A stretch of 64,000 nt of DNA. Source: Halobacillus campisalis (GTDB lineage: Bacteria; Bacillota; Bacilli; Bacillales; Halobacillaceae). Of this stretch, positions 19,108 through 27,602 are shown piece after piece. The notes under the pieces were generated by a model. That model was not told the origin of the DNA. It did no database searches and saw nothing but the letters and a program-made list of their open reading frames with translations. How positions within the stretch are numbered: the first letter of the stretch is position 1; each line of letters starts with the position of its first letter. The position numbers and the translations under genes are program-made. The stretch lies in contig NZ_JAPVRC010000001.1 in assembly GCF_030345335.1 (NCBI RefSeq), forward strand, positions 186,001 to 250,000, given 5' to 3'.

Positions 19108-19731
19108 TTAATGGACAGTACGGTATAAACCGACTACTTTTCCAAGAATGGAAATATCATTAAGAATAATTGGTTCCATTGTAGCGTTCTCAGGCTGAAG
19201 TCGAATGTGGTTGCTCTCTTTAAAGAATCTTTTGACTGTTGCTTCTTCTTCCTCTGTCATAGCTACAACGATATCCCCGTTGTTGGCTGTCGTCTGTTGT
19301 CTGACGATAACCATGTCTCCATCAAGGATTCCGGCTTCAATCATACTCTCGCCCTGCACAACAAGCACAAACGTGTTGTCATCCGTACCGGCTAAAGAGT
19401 CAGGAAGAGGCACATACTCCTCAATGTTCTCGATTGCAGTAATAGGCGAACCTGCGGTTACTTTACCGATTACAGGGGCATAGGACGCTTCTGATCGAGG
19501 AATACTCGTATCATCCTCTAATTCCATCACTTCGATAGCTCTTGGTTTCGTCGGGTCTCTGCGAATAAACCCTTTCTTTTCTAATCGTGAAAGGTGGCCG
19601 TGCACAGTTGAACTCGAAGCTAAGCCTACGGATTGGCCTATTTCTCTTACTGAAGGCGGATACCCTTTTAAAAGGACTTGTTCTTTTATGAAATCTAGTA
19701 TTTCTTGCTGGCGTTTAGAAAGTTTACTCAT
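19108..19731 (-). CDS. lexA: SOS repressor LexA
   Basis: LexA represses SOS genes and self-cleaves when RecA filaments form. The 207 residues show an N-terminal winged HTH ([20 protein letters not shown]), the cleavage site Ala93-Gly94 in VTAGSP, and the Ser129/Lys167 dyad in GESMI and VKRFF. It starts ATG behind GAGGTG and is divergent from the SOS operon yneA-yneB-ynzC, as in B. subtilis. LexA boxes in the shared intergenic region predict autoregulation. Confidence 0.97.
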   Translation of the reverse strand: MSKLSKRQQEILDFIKEQVLLKGYPPSVREIGQSVGLASSSTVHGHLSRLEKKGFIRRDPTKPRAIEVMELEDDTSIPRSEASYAPVIGKVTAGSPITAIENIEEYVPLPDSLAGTDDNTFVLVVQGESMIEAGILDGDMVIVRQQTTANNGDIVVAMTEEEEATVKRFFKESNHIRLQPENATMEPIILNDISILGKVVGLYRTVH

Positions 19732-19753
19732 ATTTATACACCTCGAACATAGG

Positions 19754-19807
19754 ATTATAGTAATTACATTCTATCATGTCGAATTGAAAAACACAAACAA
19801 GCGTTCG
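19754..19807 (-). promoter_or_regulatory. lexA promoter with imperfect LexA box
   Basis: On the minus strand TCGACA (19777-19782) and TATAAT (19754-19759) are separated by 17 bp. A LexA-like site CAAACAAGCGTTCG (19794-19807), one change from the GAAC-N4-GTTC core, lies just upstream of the -35. Confidence 0.6.
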
Positions 19808-19815
19808 AAAAAATG

Positions 19816-19888
19816 TTGACAAGAACTTGTGTTCGTATATAATAATAACCAGACAAAGCGAACAAACGTTTCTAAGAACATTTGTTCC
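19816..19888 (+). promoter_or_regulatory. SOS promoter with three LexA boxes (yneA position)
   Basis: TTGACA (19816-19821) and TATAAT (19838-19843) are 16 bp apart. A LexA box AGAACTTGTGTTCG (19822-19835) fills the spacer. Two more lie downstream: CGAACAAACGTTTC (19859-19872), a full match to the Bacillus consensus, and AGAACATTTGTTCC (19875-19888). Three sites predict tight repression and late, strong SOS induction. Confidence 0.92.
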
Positions 19889-19909
19889 AATAATTGGAGG
19901 AGTGGTCCT

Positions 19910-20005
19910 ATGTTCAATAAAATTTCTATGTTAGATGTGACTTATATCATTCTATTTATCGTCAGCTTGGCTTTTCTATACTTTTCTATGGTTACGAGCG
20001 TATAG
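19910..20005 (+). CDS. 31-residue single-span membrane peptide in the yneA position
   Basis: ATG 19910 follows GGAGGAG at 9-bp spacing, and the frame ends at TAG 20003-20005. The peptide has a short N-terminus (MFNKISMLDVT), one predicted membrane helix (YIILFIVSLAFLYFSM) and only a few residues after it (VTSV). In B. subtilis this site holds YneA, an SOS-induced division inhibitor of about 105 residues with a transmembrane helix and an extracellular LysM domain. Here there is no LysM part and no space for one before yneB at 20050. Position, promoter and topology suggest a minimal SOS division inhibitor or membrane-active peptide; translation is not proven. Confidence 0.7.
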   Translation: MFNKISMLDVTYIILFIVSLAFLYFSMVTSV

Positions 20006-20016
20006 TAGTCTTATAG

Positions 20017-20709
<693 letters not shown>

Positions 20710-20780
20710 TATATTACATGAGGCAAGCGTCAAACAGACACTTGTCTTTTCATGTATTCTATTAAAAAGGAGGTCTAGCT

Positions 20781-21014
20781 ATGATCTCAAACGAAAAGTT
20801 GAATCGTATTAATGAACTTTCTCATAAATCAAAAGATCAGGGGTTGGATGCTTCTGAGAAGAAAGAACAGAAGCAGCTTCGTGAAGAATATTTAAAAAAT
20901 GTCAGAAAATCTTTCAAGAATCAACTGAAAGGCATGACTGTAGTAGATCCTAACGGAAAAGACGTTACTCCAAAAAAACTTAGGGATATGCAGGAAAAAG
21001 AAAAAAAACATTAA
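20781..21014 (+). CDS. ynzC: DUF896 family protein YnzC
   Basis: This 77-residue, highly charged helical protein (RINELSHKSKDQGLDASEKK, YLKNVRKSFKNQLKGMTVVD) matches the YnzC/UPF0291 family in length and motif. ATG follows AAGGAGG. It is the last gene of the SOS operon. In B. subtilis it is SOS-induced and of unknown function. Confidence 0.93.
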   Translation: MISNEKLNRINELSHKSKDQGLDASEKKEQKQLREEYLKNVRKSFKNQLKGMTVVDPNGKDVTPKKLRDMQEKEKKH

Positions 21015-21024
21015 TCATATTTAT

Positions 21025-21055
21025 TCCGCACCGCTCTCCGGTGCGGATTCTTTGT
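21025..21055 (+). terminator. Terminator after ynzC
   Basis: CCGCACCG (21026-21033) pairs with CGGTGCGG (21039-21046), followed by ATTCTTTG. The U tract is modest. Confidence 0.7.
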
Positions 21056-21223
21056 TTAATTATTTACTCAAAGGGAAAAGTAAGGGATATTGGTTTATAC
21101 GTTAGGCAATGTGCCATGATTATCAATATTTTTCGACAGTTAAGCAAACACGATCCGCACCGACCTAATTGTTGAAAAATTCACTGATAAAAAAGTGAAA
21201 TGTGAAAAAAATTATGACTTTGC

Positions 21224-21252
21224 TTGTCACTTCCGCATTTTCATTATACGAT
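21224..21252 (+). promoter_or_regulatory. Candidate tkt promoter
   Basis: TTGTCA (21224-21229) and TACGAT (21247-21252) are 17 bp apart, 45 bp before the tkt ATG. An overlapping GATAAT is an alternative -10. The rest of the 280-bp gap after ynzC shows nothing recognisable. Confidence 0.35.
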
Positions 21253-21296
21253 AATACATGGTACATAGACGTTATTAGAAAGGGGAACTTTTTATT

Positions 21297-23300
21297 ATGG
21301 CAAACAGTCTTGAACAATCTTCAATTAATACCATTCGTACTTTAGCAATTGATGCAGTAGAGAAAGCGAATTCAGGTCACCCTGGAATGCCGATGGGGGC
21401 TGCTCCGATGGCTTACACGCTATGGACGAAATTCATGAACCACAACCCTGGAAATTCCAATTGGTTCAATCGTGATCGTTTCGTATTATCAGCAGGGCAT
21501 GGATCCATGCTTTTATATGGCTTACTTCACCTGTCAGGGTATAACGTGACGATCGATGATTTAAAATCATTCCGCCAGTGGGGTTCTAAGACTCCTGGAC
21601 ATCCTGAATTTGGACACACAGATGGAGTTGAAGCAACAACCGGACCTTTAGGTCAAGGACTTGCAATGGCAACTGGTATGGCAATGGCAGAGGCTCACTT
21701 ATCTGCAAAGTATAATCGTGATCAGTATAATGTTGTAGATCACCATACATTTGCAATTTGTGGCGATGGTGACTTAATGGAGGGTGTATCTCAGGAGTCC
21801 GCATCACTTGCCGGCCACTTAGGCTTAGGGAAGCTTGTGGTTTTATATGATTCCAACGATATCTCTCTTGATGGTGATTTAGACCGTTCATTCAGCGAGA
21901 GTGTTGAGAAACGTTATGAAGCATATGGCTGGCAGGTTATCCGTGTTGAAGACGGAACGGATACAGAAGAAATTGCAAAAGCGATTGAAAAAGCTAAGCA
22001 GAATACAGAACAGCCTACAATGATTGAAGTGAAAACGGTAATAGGCTATGGTTCTCCTAATAAATCAGGAAAATCCGCCTCCCATGGTGCCCCTCTTGGA
22101 AGCGAAGAAGTAGAAGCTACCAAAGAGTATTACAAATGGGGTCATGAGCCATTCCATGTTCCTGATGAAGTATATGAAGATTTCAGCAAGAAAGTGAAAG
22201 ATAACGGCTCCCAAAAAGAATCTGAGTGGAATGATCTATTCCAGCAATATAAAGAAGCGAACCCTGAATTAGCTCGTGAACTTGAACAAGCTATGGAAGG
22301 AAAGCTGCCTGAAGGATGGGAGAAAGAACTTCCTTCATTTGAACCCGGTGAAGATAACCCGGCTACTCGTGCAGCTTCAGGAGAAGTCATCAATGCCCTT
22401 TCAGAAAAGATTCCTTATTTCTTCGGTGGAAGTGCGGATTTAGCAGGATCTAATAAGACGGCAGTGAAAGATCAGGAAGATTTCTCTCGTAAAAATTATG
22501 CTGGCCGTAATATTTGGTTCGGTGTTCGTGAGTTTGCGATGGCAGCTGCGTTAAATGGGATGGCGCTTCACGGCGGCTTAAGAGTTTATGCAGGTACATT
22601 CTTCGTATTTAGTGATTACCTGCGCCCTGCGCTGCGTTTGTCTGCTCTCATGAATCTGCCTGTAAACTATGTGTTAACTCATGACTCCGTTGCTGTAGGT
22701 GAAGATGGACCAACACATGAACCAGTTGAACAACTGTCTTCATTGCGTGCGGTGCCTAATTTATCTGTGGTTCGTCCTGCAGATGGAAATGAAACTAGCG
22801 CAGCATGGAGACTAGCTCTTGAGTCCAATACGACTCCAAACGCTCTCGTTTTAACACGTCAAAACCTGCCTACATTAGAGGGTACGAAAGAACTTGCTTA
22901 TGAAGGCGTTAAGCGTGGAGCTTACATCCTGAGCGATTCAGATAAAGACACTCCAGATGGTATTTTGCTTGCTTCAGGGTCTGAAGTTCAATTAGCCGTT
23001 AATGCGCAAAATGAGCTTAAAACGAAAGGCTTTGATGTACGAGTAGTAAGTGTTCCATCATTTGATCGTTTTGAAAAACAGGATCGAGAGTATAAGGAAA
23101 ATGTGCTGCCTAACGAAGTAAGACAACGACTAGCCATTGAAATGGGAGCTTCCTTCGGATGGGAACGCTACGTTGGCCTTGATGGAGCAGTCATCGGAAT
23201 CGACAAATTCGGAGCTTCAGCACCAGGAGATACAGTAATTGAGAAATATGGTTTTACTGTTGAAAATGTAGTGAAACATGCTGAAAATTTAATGAAGTAA
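21297..23300 (+). CDS. tkt: Transketolase
   Basis: TPP-dependent transketolase of 667 residues, moving two-carbon units in the non-oxidative pentose phosphate pathway; zwf and gnd of the oxidative branch are at 38-41 kb. Motifs: [12 protein letters not shown], the TPP-binding [34 protein letters not shown], and [23 protein letters not shown] follows AAAGGGGA. It is single-gene with its own terminator. Confidence 0.97.
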   Translation: MANSLEQSSINTIRTLAIDAVEKANSGHPGMPMGAAPMAYTLWTKFMNHNPGNSNWFNRDRFVLSAGHGSMLLYGLLHLSGYNVTIDDLKSFRQWGSKTPGHPEFGHTDGVEATTGPLGQGLAMATGMAMAEAHLSAKYNRDQYNVVDHHTFAICGDGDLMEGVSQESASLAGHLGLGKLVVLYDSNDISLDGDLDRSFSESVEKRYEAYGWQVIRVEDGTDTEEIAKAIEKAKQNTEQPTMIEVKTVIGYGSPNKSGKSASHGAPLGSEEVEATKEYYKWGHEPFHVPDEVYEDFSKKVKDNGSQKESEWNDLFQQYKEANPELARELEQAMEGKLPEGWEKELPSFEPGEDNPATRAASGEVINALSEKIPYFFGGSADLAGSNKTAVKDQEDFSRKNYAGRNIWFGVREFAMAAALNGMALHGGLRVYAGTFFVFSDYLRPALRLSALMNLPVNYVLTHDSVAVGEDGPTHEPVEQLSSLRAVPNLSVVRPADGNETSAAWRLALESNTTPNALVLTRQNLPTLEGTKELAYEGVKRGAYILSDSDKDTPDGILLASGSEVQLAVNAQNELKTKGFDVRVVSVPSFDRFEKQDREYKENVLPNEVRQRLAIEMGASFGWERYVGLDGAVIGIDKFGASAPGDTVIEKYGFTVENVVKHAENLMK

Positions 23301-23312
23301 TGATATTTAAGG

Positions 23313-23345
23313 CTACTGCGCATTTTGCGCAGTAGTTTCCTTATG
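23313..23345 (+). terminator. Terminator after tkt
   Basis: CTACTGCGCA (23313-23322) pairs with TGCGCAGTAG (23326-23335) around a TTT loop, followed by TTTCCTT. Confidence 0.65.
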
Positions 23346-23356
23346 CAACTAGTATT

Positions 23357-23422
23357 TTGACAAAAGTTATGCACCTCTATGGACAAAAAGTGACAAACTA
23401 ATTCTTCCTTGCTCGGTATAAT
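23357..23422 (+). promoter_or_regulatory. sirA promoter region with Spo0A-like sites
   Basis: TATAAT (23417-23422) has no -35 at normal spacing, but GTGACA lies 21 bp upstream (23390-23395), the wide spacing seen at Spo0A-activated sigma-A promoters. TTTGACA (23356-23362) and TGACAAA (23391-23397) each differ by one base from the Spo0A box TGNCGAA or its complement. sirA is a Spo0A target in B. subtilis. This is a weak pattern call. Confidence 0.35.
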
Positions 23423-23444
23423 ACTAGCAAGGAGGGGTGGTTAT

Positions 23445-23852
23445 ATGAAGTTTGCGATCTACGCCATCAAAAGGGATGTAACTGAAAAATACTATTATAA
23501 AGTAGATTTGTTAAAACGTTTTTTTGAAGAATGTTGGACATTTTCCGATTCTTCCATTTATAAAAAGCAATTAGATTACATCACGAACCATTTCTCTTTT
23601 TACGAATGGTTGAAGAAAATACAAGGAAATCATTCAATTTTAAGCGACAGAATATACGATTGTGAAATGAATTATGATATAATAGAAGGCAAGAACTGCT
23701 GTTGTCTATTTCAGTGTGACAGCCTCTGGCAAGCAGAACGGGTATTATTTCAACCGCTACGAATGTGCAATCAAACGTTTTTTATCATAGAAGAAAGCGG
23801 CGAGCATTACGGATGGATTTCCCCTCTTTTAAGTCAGCGTCTGTTATCGTAA
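23445..23852 (+). CDS. sirA: Sporulation inhibitor of replication SirA
   Basis: The 135-residue protein aligns in position and pattern with SirA (YneE), which binds DnaA domain I to block new rounds of replication in sporulating cells. Visible features are the N-terminal YAIKRDVTEKYYYKVDLLKR segment and the C-terminal SGEHYGWISPLL, echoing the RYGWLNP motif of B. subtilis. Sequence divergence is high, as usual in this family. ATG 23445 follows AAGGAGG. Its site between tkt and yneF is conserved. Confidence 0.85.
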   Translation: MKFAIYAIKRDVTEKYYYKVDLLKRFFEECWTFSDSSIYKKQLDYITNHFSFYEWLKKIQGNHSILSDRIYDCEMNYDIIEGKNCCCLFQCDSLWQAERVLFQPLRMCNQTFFIIEESGEHYGWISPLLSQRLLS

Positions 23853-23926
23853 AAAGCTCTATTGTATTCCTGTGAGCATTTTACTATACTGTTATGGGAG
23901 ACAACACGAAGGAGGAAGACGTTGAT

Positions 23927-24157
23927 ATGACTTTGGGCATCGTATGGGTAATCATCATTGCTGTTTTAGCTCTAGTTGGTGGTGTAGCTTTAGGCTTCTT
24001 CATTGCTAGGAAGTACATGATGAACTACTTGAAAAAGAACCCACCGATAAATGAGCAAATGTTACGTACATTGATGATGCAGATGGGGCAGAAGCCTTCT
24101 CAGAAGAAGATCAATCAAATGATGCGTGCTATGAACAATCAAAATCAAGCAAAATAA
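23927..24157 (+). CDS. yneF: YneF, UPF0154 membrane protein
   Basis: This 76-residue protein has one N-terminal membrane helix ([20 protein letters not shown]) and the family tail [20 protein letters not shown] followed by [23 protein letters not shown] 23927 gives the family's usual MTL start behind GGAGG; an ATG at 23894 would add an unlike extension. Function is unknown. Confidence 0.92.
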   Translation: MTLGIVWVIIIAVLALVGGVALGFFIARKYMMNYLKKNPPINEQMLRTLMMQMGQKPSQKKINQMMRAMNNQNQAK

Positions 24158-24199
24158 AGACAATGCCAGTTTAACTACAGGCGCTGAAATCTTTCAGAT

Positions 24200-24252
24200 A
24201 ACCACTTTTCCTATTGGGTTTTAACCAAAACCAAGACGAAAAGTGGTTTTTT
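24200..24252 (+). terminator. Terminator after yneF
   Basis: AACCACTTTTC (24200-24210) pairs with GAAAAGTGGTT (24238-24248) across a 27-nt loop, with a T run after it. The remaining sequence to 24432 has no recognisable gene; a TATAAT at 24413-24418 may serve the next gene. Confidence 0.7.
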
Positions 24253-24432
24253 GTCGTACAACCGTTTAAATGAATAGTGGAGAGAAAGAATTGAAATATT
24301 GAGTATTAGCAATCGGGCTTGATGCAAAGAAAAATGTAAAATAGAAAGTAAATTCGTTCATTAGTGTCATAATTTAAAAAAATATGGTATTATTTTAATG
24401 CAACAATTGTTTTATAATAGGGGGGGTACAGG

Positions 24433-24987
24433 ATGCATTATAATGTGGATCAGGCTTTTGAACAATTAAAACAATACAAAATCACGACAAATAAAGAAAG
24501 TCTTCGCAGATGGCTTAGAAATGGCACGATTAAAGGCGTTGAACCAACATCAAGGAAAGAAGGATGGAGAATAAATGAAGAAGATTTATGGGCGTTTATT
24601 CGACAGCGAGTTCCAGAAGTAATCAGAAAAAAACCTATTACAACAAATGTTGCAAAAGAAGAGAAGAATCGCGAGTTTTTCCGCGCGGAAATGTGGTGGG
24701 AAATGACCCGTAAAAACTTGTTCGAAGGATCTGTTCCCGTTAAGAAACAGGATCTAGAAACTTGTATAGCTCATTTGAAGTACCCTAAAGAGTTTGAAGA
24801 ACTTGTATGGGAACGAATAACTGAGCATACTTGGCAAGCTGTGCCGCGCATTTTCTATTTGCACGATGCATTCCTATTTAACAGGAAGCGCCTTAAATTG
24901 GATCCTGGCTACGAAAATATAAAAGACCAAATTTTATTTTCATTGATCGAACATGTGCGGATATCGGACTATGAAAAGGAAAAATAG
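24433..24987 (+). CDS. HTH-domain protein of unknown function
   Basis: I do not recognise this gene. The 184-residue product starts with an excisionase/MerR-like HTH region (TNKESLRRWLRNGTIKGVEP, then the wing-like KEGWRINEEDLWAFIRQRVP). The rest is helical, rich in W, E and K (REFFRAEMWWEMTRKNLFEG), with no known motif. ATG follows GGGGGGTACAG. It stands alone between yneF and ccdA, a site with no such gene in B. subtilis. A DNA-binding accessory regulator is the best guess. Confidence 0.75.
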   Translation: MHYNVDQAFEQLKQYKITTNKESLRRWLRNGTIKGVEPTSRKEGWRINEEDLWAFIRQRVPEVIRKKPITTNVAKEEKNREFFRAEMWWEMTRKNLFEGSVPVKKQDLETCIAHLKYPKEFEELVWERITEHTWQAVPRIFYLHDAFLFNRKRLKLDPGYENIKDQILFSLIEHVRISDYEKEK

Positions 24988-25180
24988 CGAAGAATTTGGA
25001 AGTCGATAAACATCGATCAGTTAAATGAATAAAGTTTGGTACCTCTTGCATATTATCTATTAATGCGGATTTTTCGGACTATGACATAGAATCGTCATTA
25101 GATGTTCACTGCCAACGTTCGTATTTTACTATTTCGTCTGCTACAATAAGGACGAGTGTGTGTAGATGGAGGGATCATTA

Positions 25181-25885
25181 ATGACAGATGTGAATATTTT
25201 CTTAGCTTTTGGAGCAGGTTTTCTTTCGTTTATTTCACCCTGCGTCCTTCCTTTATACCCGGCTTTTCTTTCTTACATAACTGGGATGAGTGTCAGCGAA
25301 TTAAAGAATGATAACGGAATGCTGAAAAAGCGTAGTTTGATGCATACTATACTGTTCTTACTAGGCTTTTCTACGATTTTTATAATTTTAGGGTTTTCAG
25401 GCTCTTTCTTTTCTCAAATGCTTATACAAAATGACGATATTATTCGCAGAATGGGTGCTGTTTTAATCATCTTTTTCGGATTTGTCATTATTGGTGTGTT
25501 CAATTTTCGATTTTTGATGAAAGATCGTAAAGTTCGATTCAAAAATCGTCCGGCGGGATATGTCGGTTCTTTTCTTATTGGATTGACTTTTTCTCTTGGA
25601 TGGACCCCCTGTACTGGACCGATTCTTTCTGCGGTGCTCGTTCTGGCTGCTGATCAACCAGATTTATTCATGATCATGATGATTGCCTATTCTCTAGGTT
25701 TTTCACTGCCTTTCTTAATTCTTTCTTTCTTCATTGGTAAAATGGGCTGGATCAGACGAAATAGTGCAGCCATAGTAAAAGCTGGCGGATATATAATGAT
25801 TGGGATGGGAATCGCCCTTTATTTTGATTGGATGACGATGCTGACTTCATATTTAGCAGGTCTCTTCAATTTCCAAGGGTTCTAA
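25181..25885 (+). CDS. ccdA: Cytochrome c biogenesis protein CcdA
   Basis: This polytopic membrane protein of 234 residues passes electrons across the membrane to reduce extracytoplasmic thioredoxin-like proteins for cytochrome c maturation and spore cortex work. The two redox cysteines are in SFISPCVLPLYP (Cys21) and GWTPCTGPILSA, with about six membrane helices. ATG 25181 follows GGAGGGATC; the ATG at 25166 overlaps that ribosome binding site. The ResA-like protein at 31202 is a plausible electron acceptor. Confidence 0.95.
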   Translation: MTDVNIFLAFGAGFLSFISPCVLPLYPAFLSYITGMSVSELKNDNGMLKKRSLMHTILFLLGFSTIFIILGFSGSFFSQMLIQNDDIIRRMGAVLIIFFGFVIIGVFNFRFLMKDRKVRFKNRPAGYVGSFLIGLTFSLGWTPCTGPILSAVLVLAADQPDLFMIMMIAYSLGFSLPFLILSFFIGKMGWIRRNSAAIVKAGGYIMIGMGIALYFDWMTMLTSYLAGLFNFQGF

Positions 25886-25953
25886 GCCGTGGATTTTCTA
25901 CGCGATTTATATTATGATGGACACAATGAAAAAAGGTTAAAAGGAGTTTACTA

Positions 25954-26403
25954 ATGCGAGGGACAAATGATTTGATTTTACGAACAACAACCGCATTTAT
26001 TGCATTTATTCTATTAGGTTTTTCTGTCTATTTATTTTTTGCAGGACACAATAAACCTGGTGGAGGCTTCATTGGAGGCTTAATGGCTTCAGCAGCTCTT
26101 ATTCTCATGTATATGGCATATGGACATGAAGCTATGGGGAAAGTGATACGCGTCAACTTTTTGTATATGGTTTTCACGGGATTGCTTATAGCTGTAGCTA
26201 CAGGTATTGGATCATTTGTATTCGGGGCGCCGTTCCTGACACAGAATTTTGGATATTTTCAATTGCCGATTTTAGGAAGGACAGAGCTTGCAACGGCTTT
26301 ATTGTTTGATTTAGGAGTCTACTTGACCGTAATCGGGGTAACGATGACGATTATTTTGACGGTGGCTAAAGATCGTGCAGAAGTAAATAAAGCGAACGCG
26401 TGA
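25954..26403 (+). CDS. MrpB/MnhB-like membrane protein (orphan)
   Basis: The 149-residue protein is an MnhB-domain protein, like subunit B of the Mrp Na+/H+ antiporter. The family signature NKPGGGFIGGLMASAALILM is clear, and about four membrane helices are visible. No other Mrp subunit is nearby. In B. subtilis the position between ccdA and ccdC is held by the response-regulator-like yneI. ATG follows AAAAGGAG. Role as a lone subunit is unknown; it may interact with an Mrp complex encoded elsewhere. Confidence 0.85.
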   Translation: MRGTNDLILRTTTAFIAFILLGFSVYLFFAGHNKPGGGFIGGLMASAALILMYMAYGHEAMGKVIRVNFLYMVFTGLLIAVATGIGSFVFGAPFLTQNFGYFQLPILGRTELATALLFDLGVYLTVIGVTMTIILTVAKDRAEVNKANA

Positions 26404-26416
26404 GAGAGTGAACACT

Positions 26417-26887
26417 ATGTTCTGGTTAATTTCAAGCACGGTCGTTGCATCCATAATGGCTGTCGTTATGATTTTTGTACGCCTGCGAGCTGCTAAAAGG
26501 CCAGCAAGTGTAAAAAAAATCATTTTACCGCCGTTTTTTATGAGTACAGGAGCACTTATGTTCCTTTTCCCAGTATTTCGAGTTGAATGGACACAGGTTG
26601 CAGAAGCTGTTTTGATAGGTGCGTTATTCTCGATTTTCCTCATTCGTTCTTCGAAGTTTGAGGTGCGAGATGGCGAAATCTACTTAAAGCCTTCAAGGGC
26701 TTTCGTATTTATATTATTCGGTTTATTGGTTCTAAGGATCATTTTAAAAATCATTATTGGAGCCACGATATCGTTCGGGGAAATGAGCGGAATGTTTTTC
26801 CTGCTTGCTTTCGGCATGATCTTCACATGGCGTATAGCGATGCTTATGCAATTCCTTAAACTCGAAAGAAATTATAAACAAGCATAA
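26417..26887 (+). CDS. ccdC: Cytochrome c biogenesis-associated membrane protein CcdC
   Basis: This integral membrane protein of 156 residues carries the family block AAKRPASVKKIILPPFFMST and about four to five membrane helices. CcdC (YneJ) lies next to CcdA in Bacillus but is not essential for cytochrome c; exact role is unknown. ATG 26417 has GAGAGAGTG six bases upstream; GTG 26408, three codons earlier and in frame, is an alternative. It begins 4-13 bp after the MrpB-like gene, so they are co-transcribed. Confidence 0.9.
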   Translation: MFWLISSTVVASIMAVVMIFVRLRAAKRPASVKKIILPPFFMSTGALMFLFPVFRVEWTQVAEAVLIGALFSIFLIRSSKFEVRDGEIYLKPSRAFVFILFGLLVLRIILKIIIGATISFGEMSGMFFLLAFGMIFTWRIAMLMQFLKLERNYKQA

Positions 26888-26924
26888 AAAGATCGGTCCT
26901 ATCTAAATAGGGCCGATCTTTTTA
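26886..26924. terminator. Bidirectional terminator between ccdC and yneK
   Basis: A 17-bp stem (26886-26902 with 26907-26923, one G-T) around a 4-nt loop begins with AAAAA and ends with TTTTT. It serves convergent ccdC and yneK. Confidence 0.93.
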
Positions 26925-27350
26925 CCGTTCAAATAATGGTTGATATGGTGTAATGTCAATTTGCTTTTCTTCGAGTTTTTTGATCAGAAATTTATGGTCT
27001 CTCTTCGGAGTTGCTAAAATATATCCTTCTATAATAATATCTTCGGTAATTTCAGAACTCTCTTTCTCCAAGGCGACCTGCCCGATCCGACCGGCTATTT
27101 TCTGTTTGGCTATATCTCTGAAAAGCTCTGGAACAGGCGAAACCAGCTCTTCAAGGAGAGCTTTTTGTTCTTTATTCCACATATGGATAGTTTTTTCGAT
27201 ATAAATTTCTTCCCAGTCTATCGTTGATTTTCCATCTTCTTTCGGAAGACGTTTCAAGAATTTGCGGAACATAAAAAATCCGCCGATTCCCATCAATACG
27301 ACCATTAGGACAATCCACCCGACGATAAAAAAGGCAAAGCCGCCCGACAT
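26922..27350 (-). CDS. yneK: YneK, DUF2621 family membrane protein
   Basis: The product of 142 residues has one N-terminal membrane helix ([20 protein letters not shown]) and a soluble C-terminal domain with [30 protein letters not shown] and the end [10 protein letters not shown]. This fits the YneK/DUF2621 family. ATG at 27348-27350 with GGGTGATC upstream is chosen; a further N-terminal extension to 27416 lacks family resemblance. Function is unknown. It is convergent with ccdC and divergent from acnA. Confidence 0.88.
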   Translation of the reverse strand: MSGGFAFFIVGWIVLMVVLMGIGGFFMFRKFLKRLPKEDGKSTIDWEEIYIEKTIHMWNKEQKALLEELVSPVPELFRDIAKQKIAGRIGQVALEKESSEITEDIIIEGYILATPKRDHKFLIKKLEEKQIDITPYQPLFER

Positions 27351-27461
27351 ATGATCACCCGTTTCATTTTGAATTATCTCTGTAATTATTATAAAAGGAA
27401 TGCCCTGGAAAGACAAGCTGAATTGGGAAGTGTCGAATCAGCAAAAAATTTGCGTAAATAT

Positions 27462-27490
27462 TTTACTTATAAATCGTTTTCATATACAAT
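27462..27490 (+). promoter_or_regulatory. Candidate acnA promoter
   Basis: TTTACT (27462-27467) and TACAAT (27485-27490) with a 17-bp spacer lie about 110 bp before the acnA start, leaving a leader of about 105 nt. No clear CcpC dyad was found. Confidence 0.5.
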
Positions 27491-27602
27491 AAAGGATGCA
27501 TATTTGTGGACTTTTCTGAAAAAGAAAGCAAATGAACTATTGGGGAATGGGAAAGCCGATTATGGCAAACCATTTAAATTTGATGAGGGGGTAAAAGGAA
27601 GT

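Noticed and set aside
19741-19756. A further LexA box near CGAACATAGGATTA
   Set aside because: Only the left half-site is present; the right half GATT does not match GTTC.
27469-27490. CcpC dyad (ATAA-N7-TTAT) upstream of acnA
   Set aside because: The ATAA at this place has no TTAT at the needed spacing.
27351-27602. 84-codon N-terminal extension of aconitase
   Set aside because: It runs through the likely promoter and leader, has no family similarity, and the ATG at 27603 gives the normal aconitase N-terminus.
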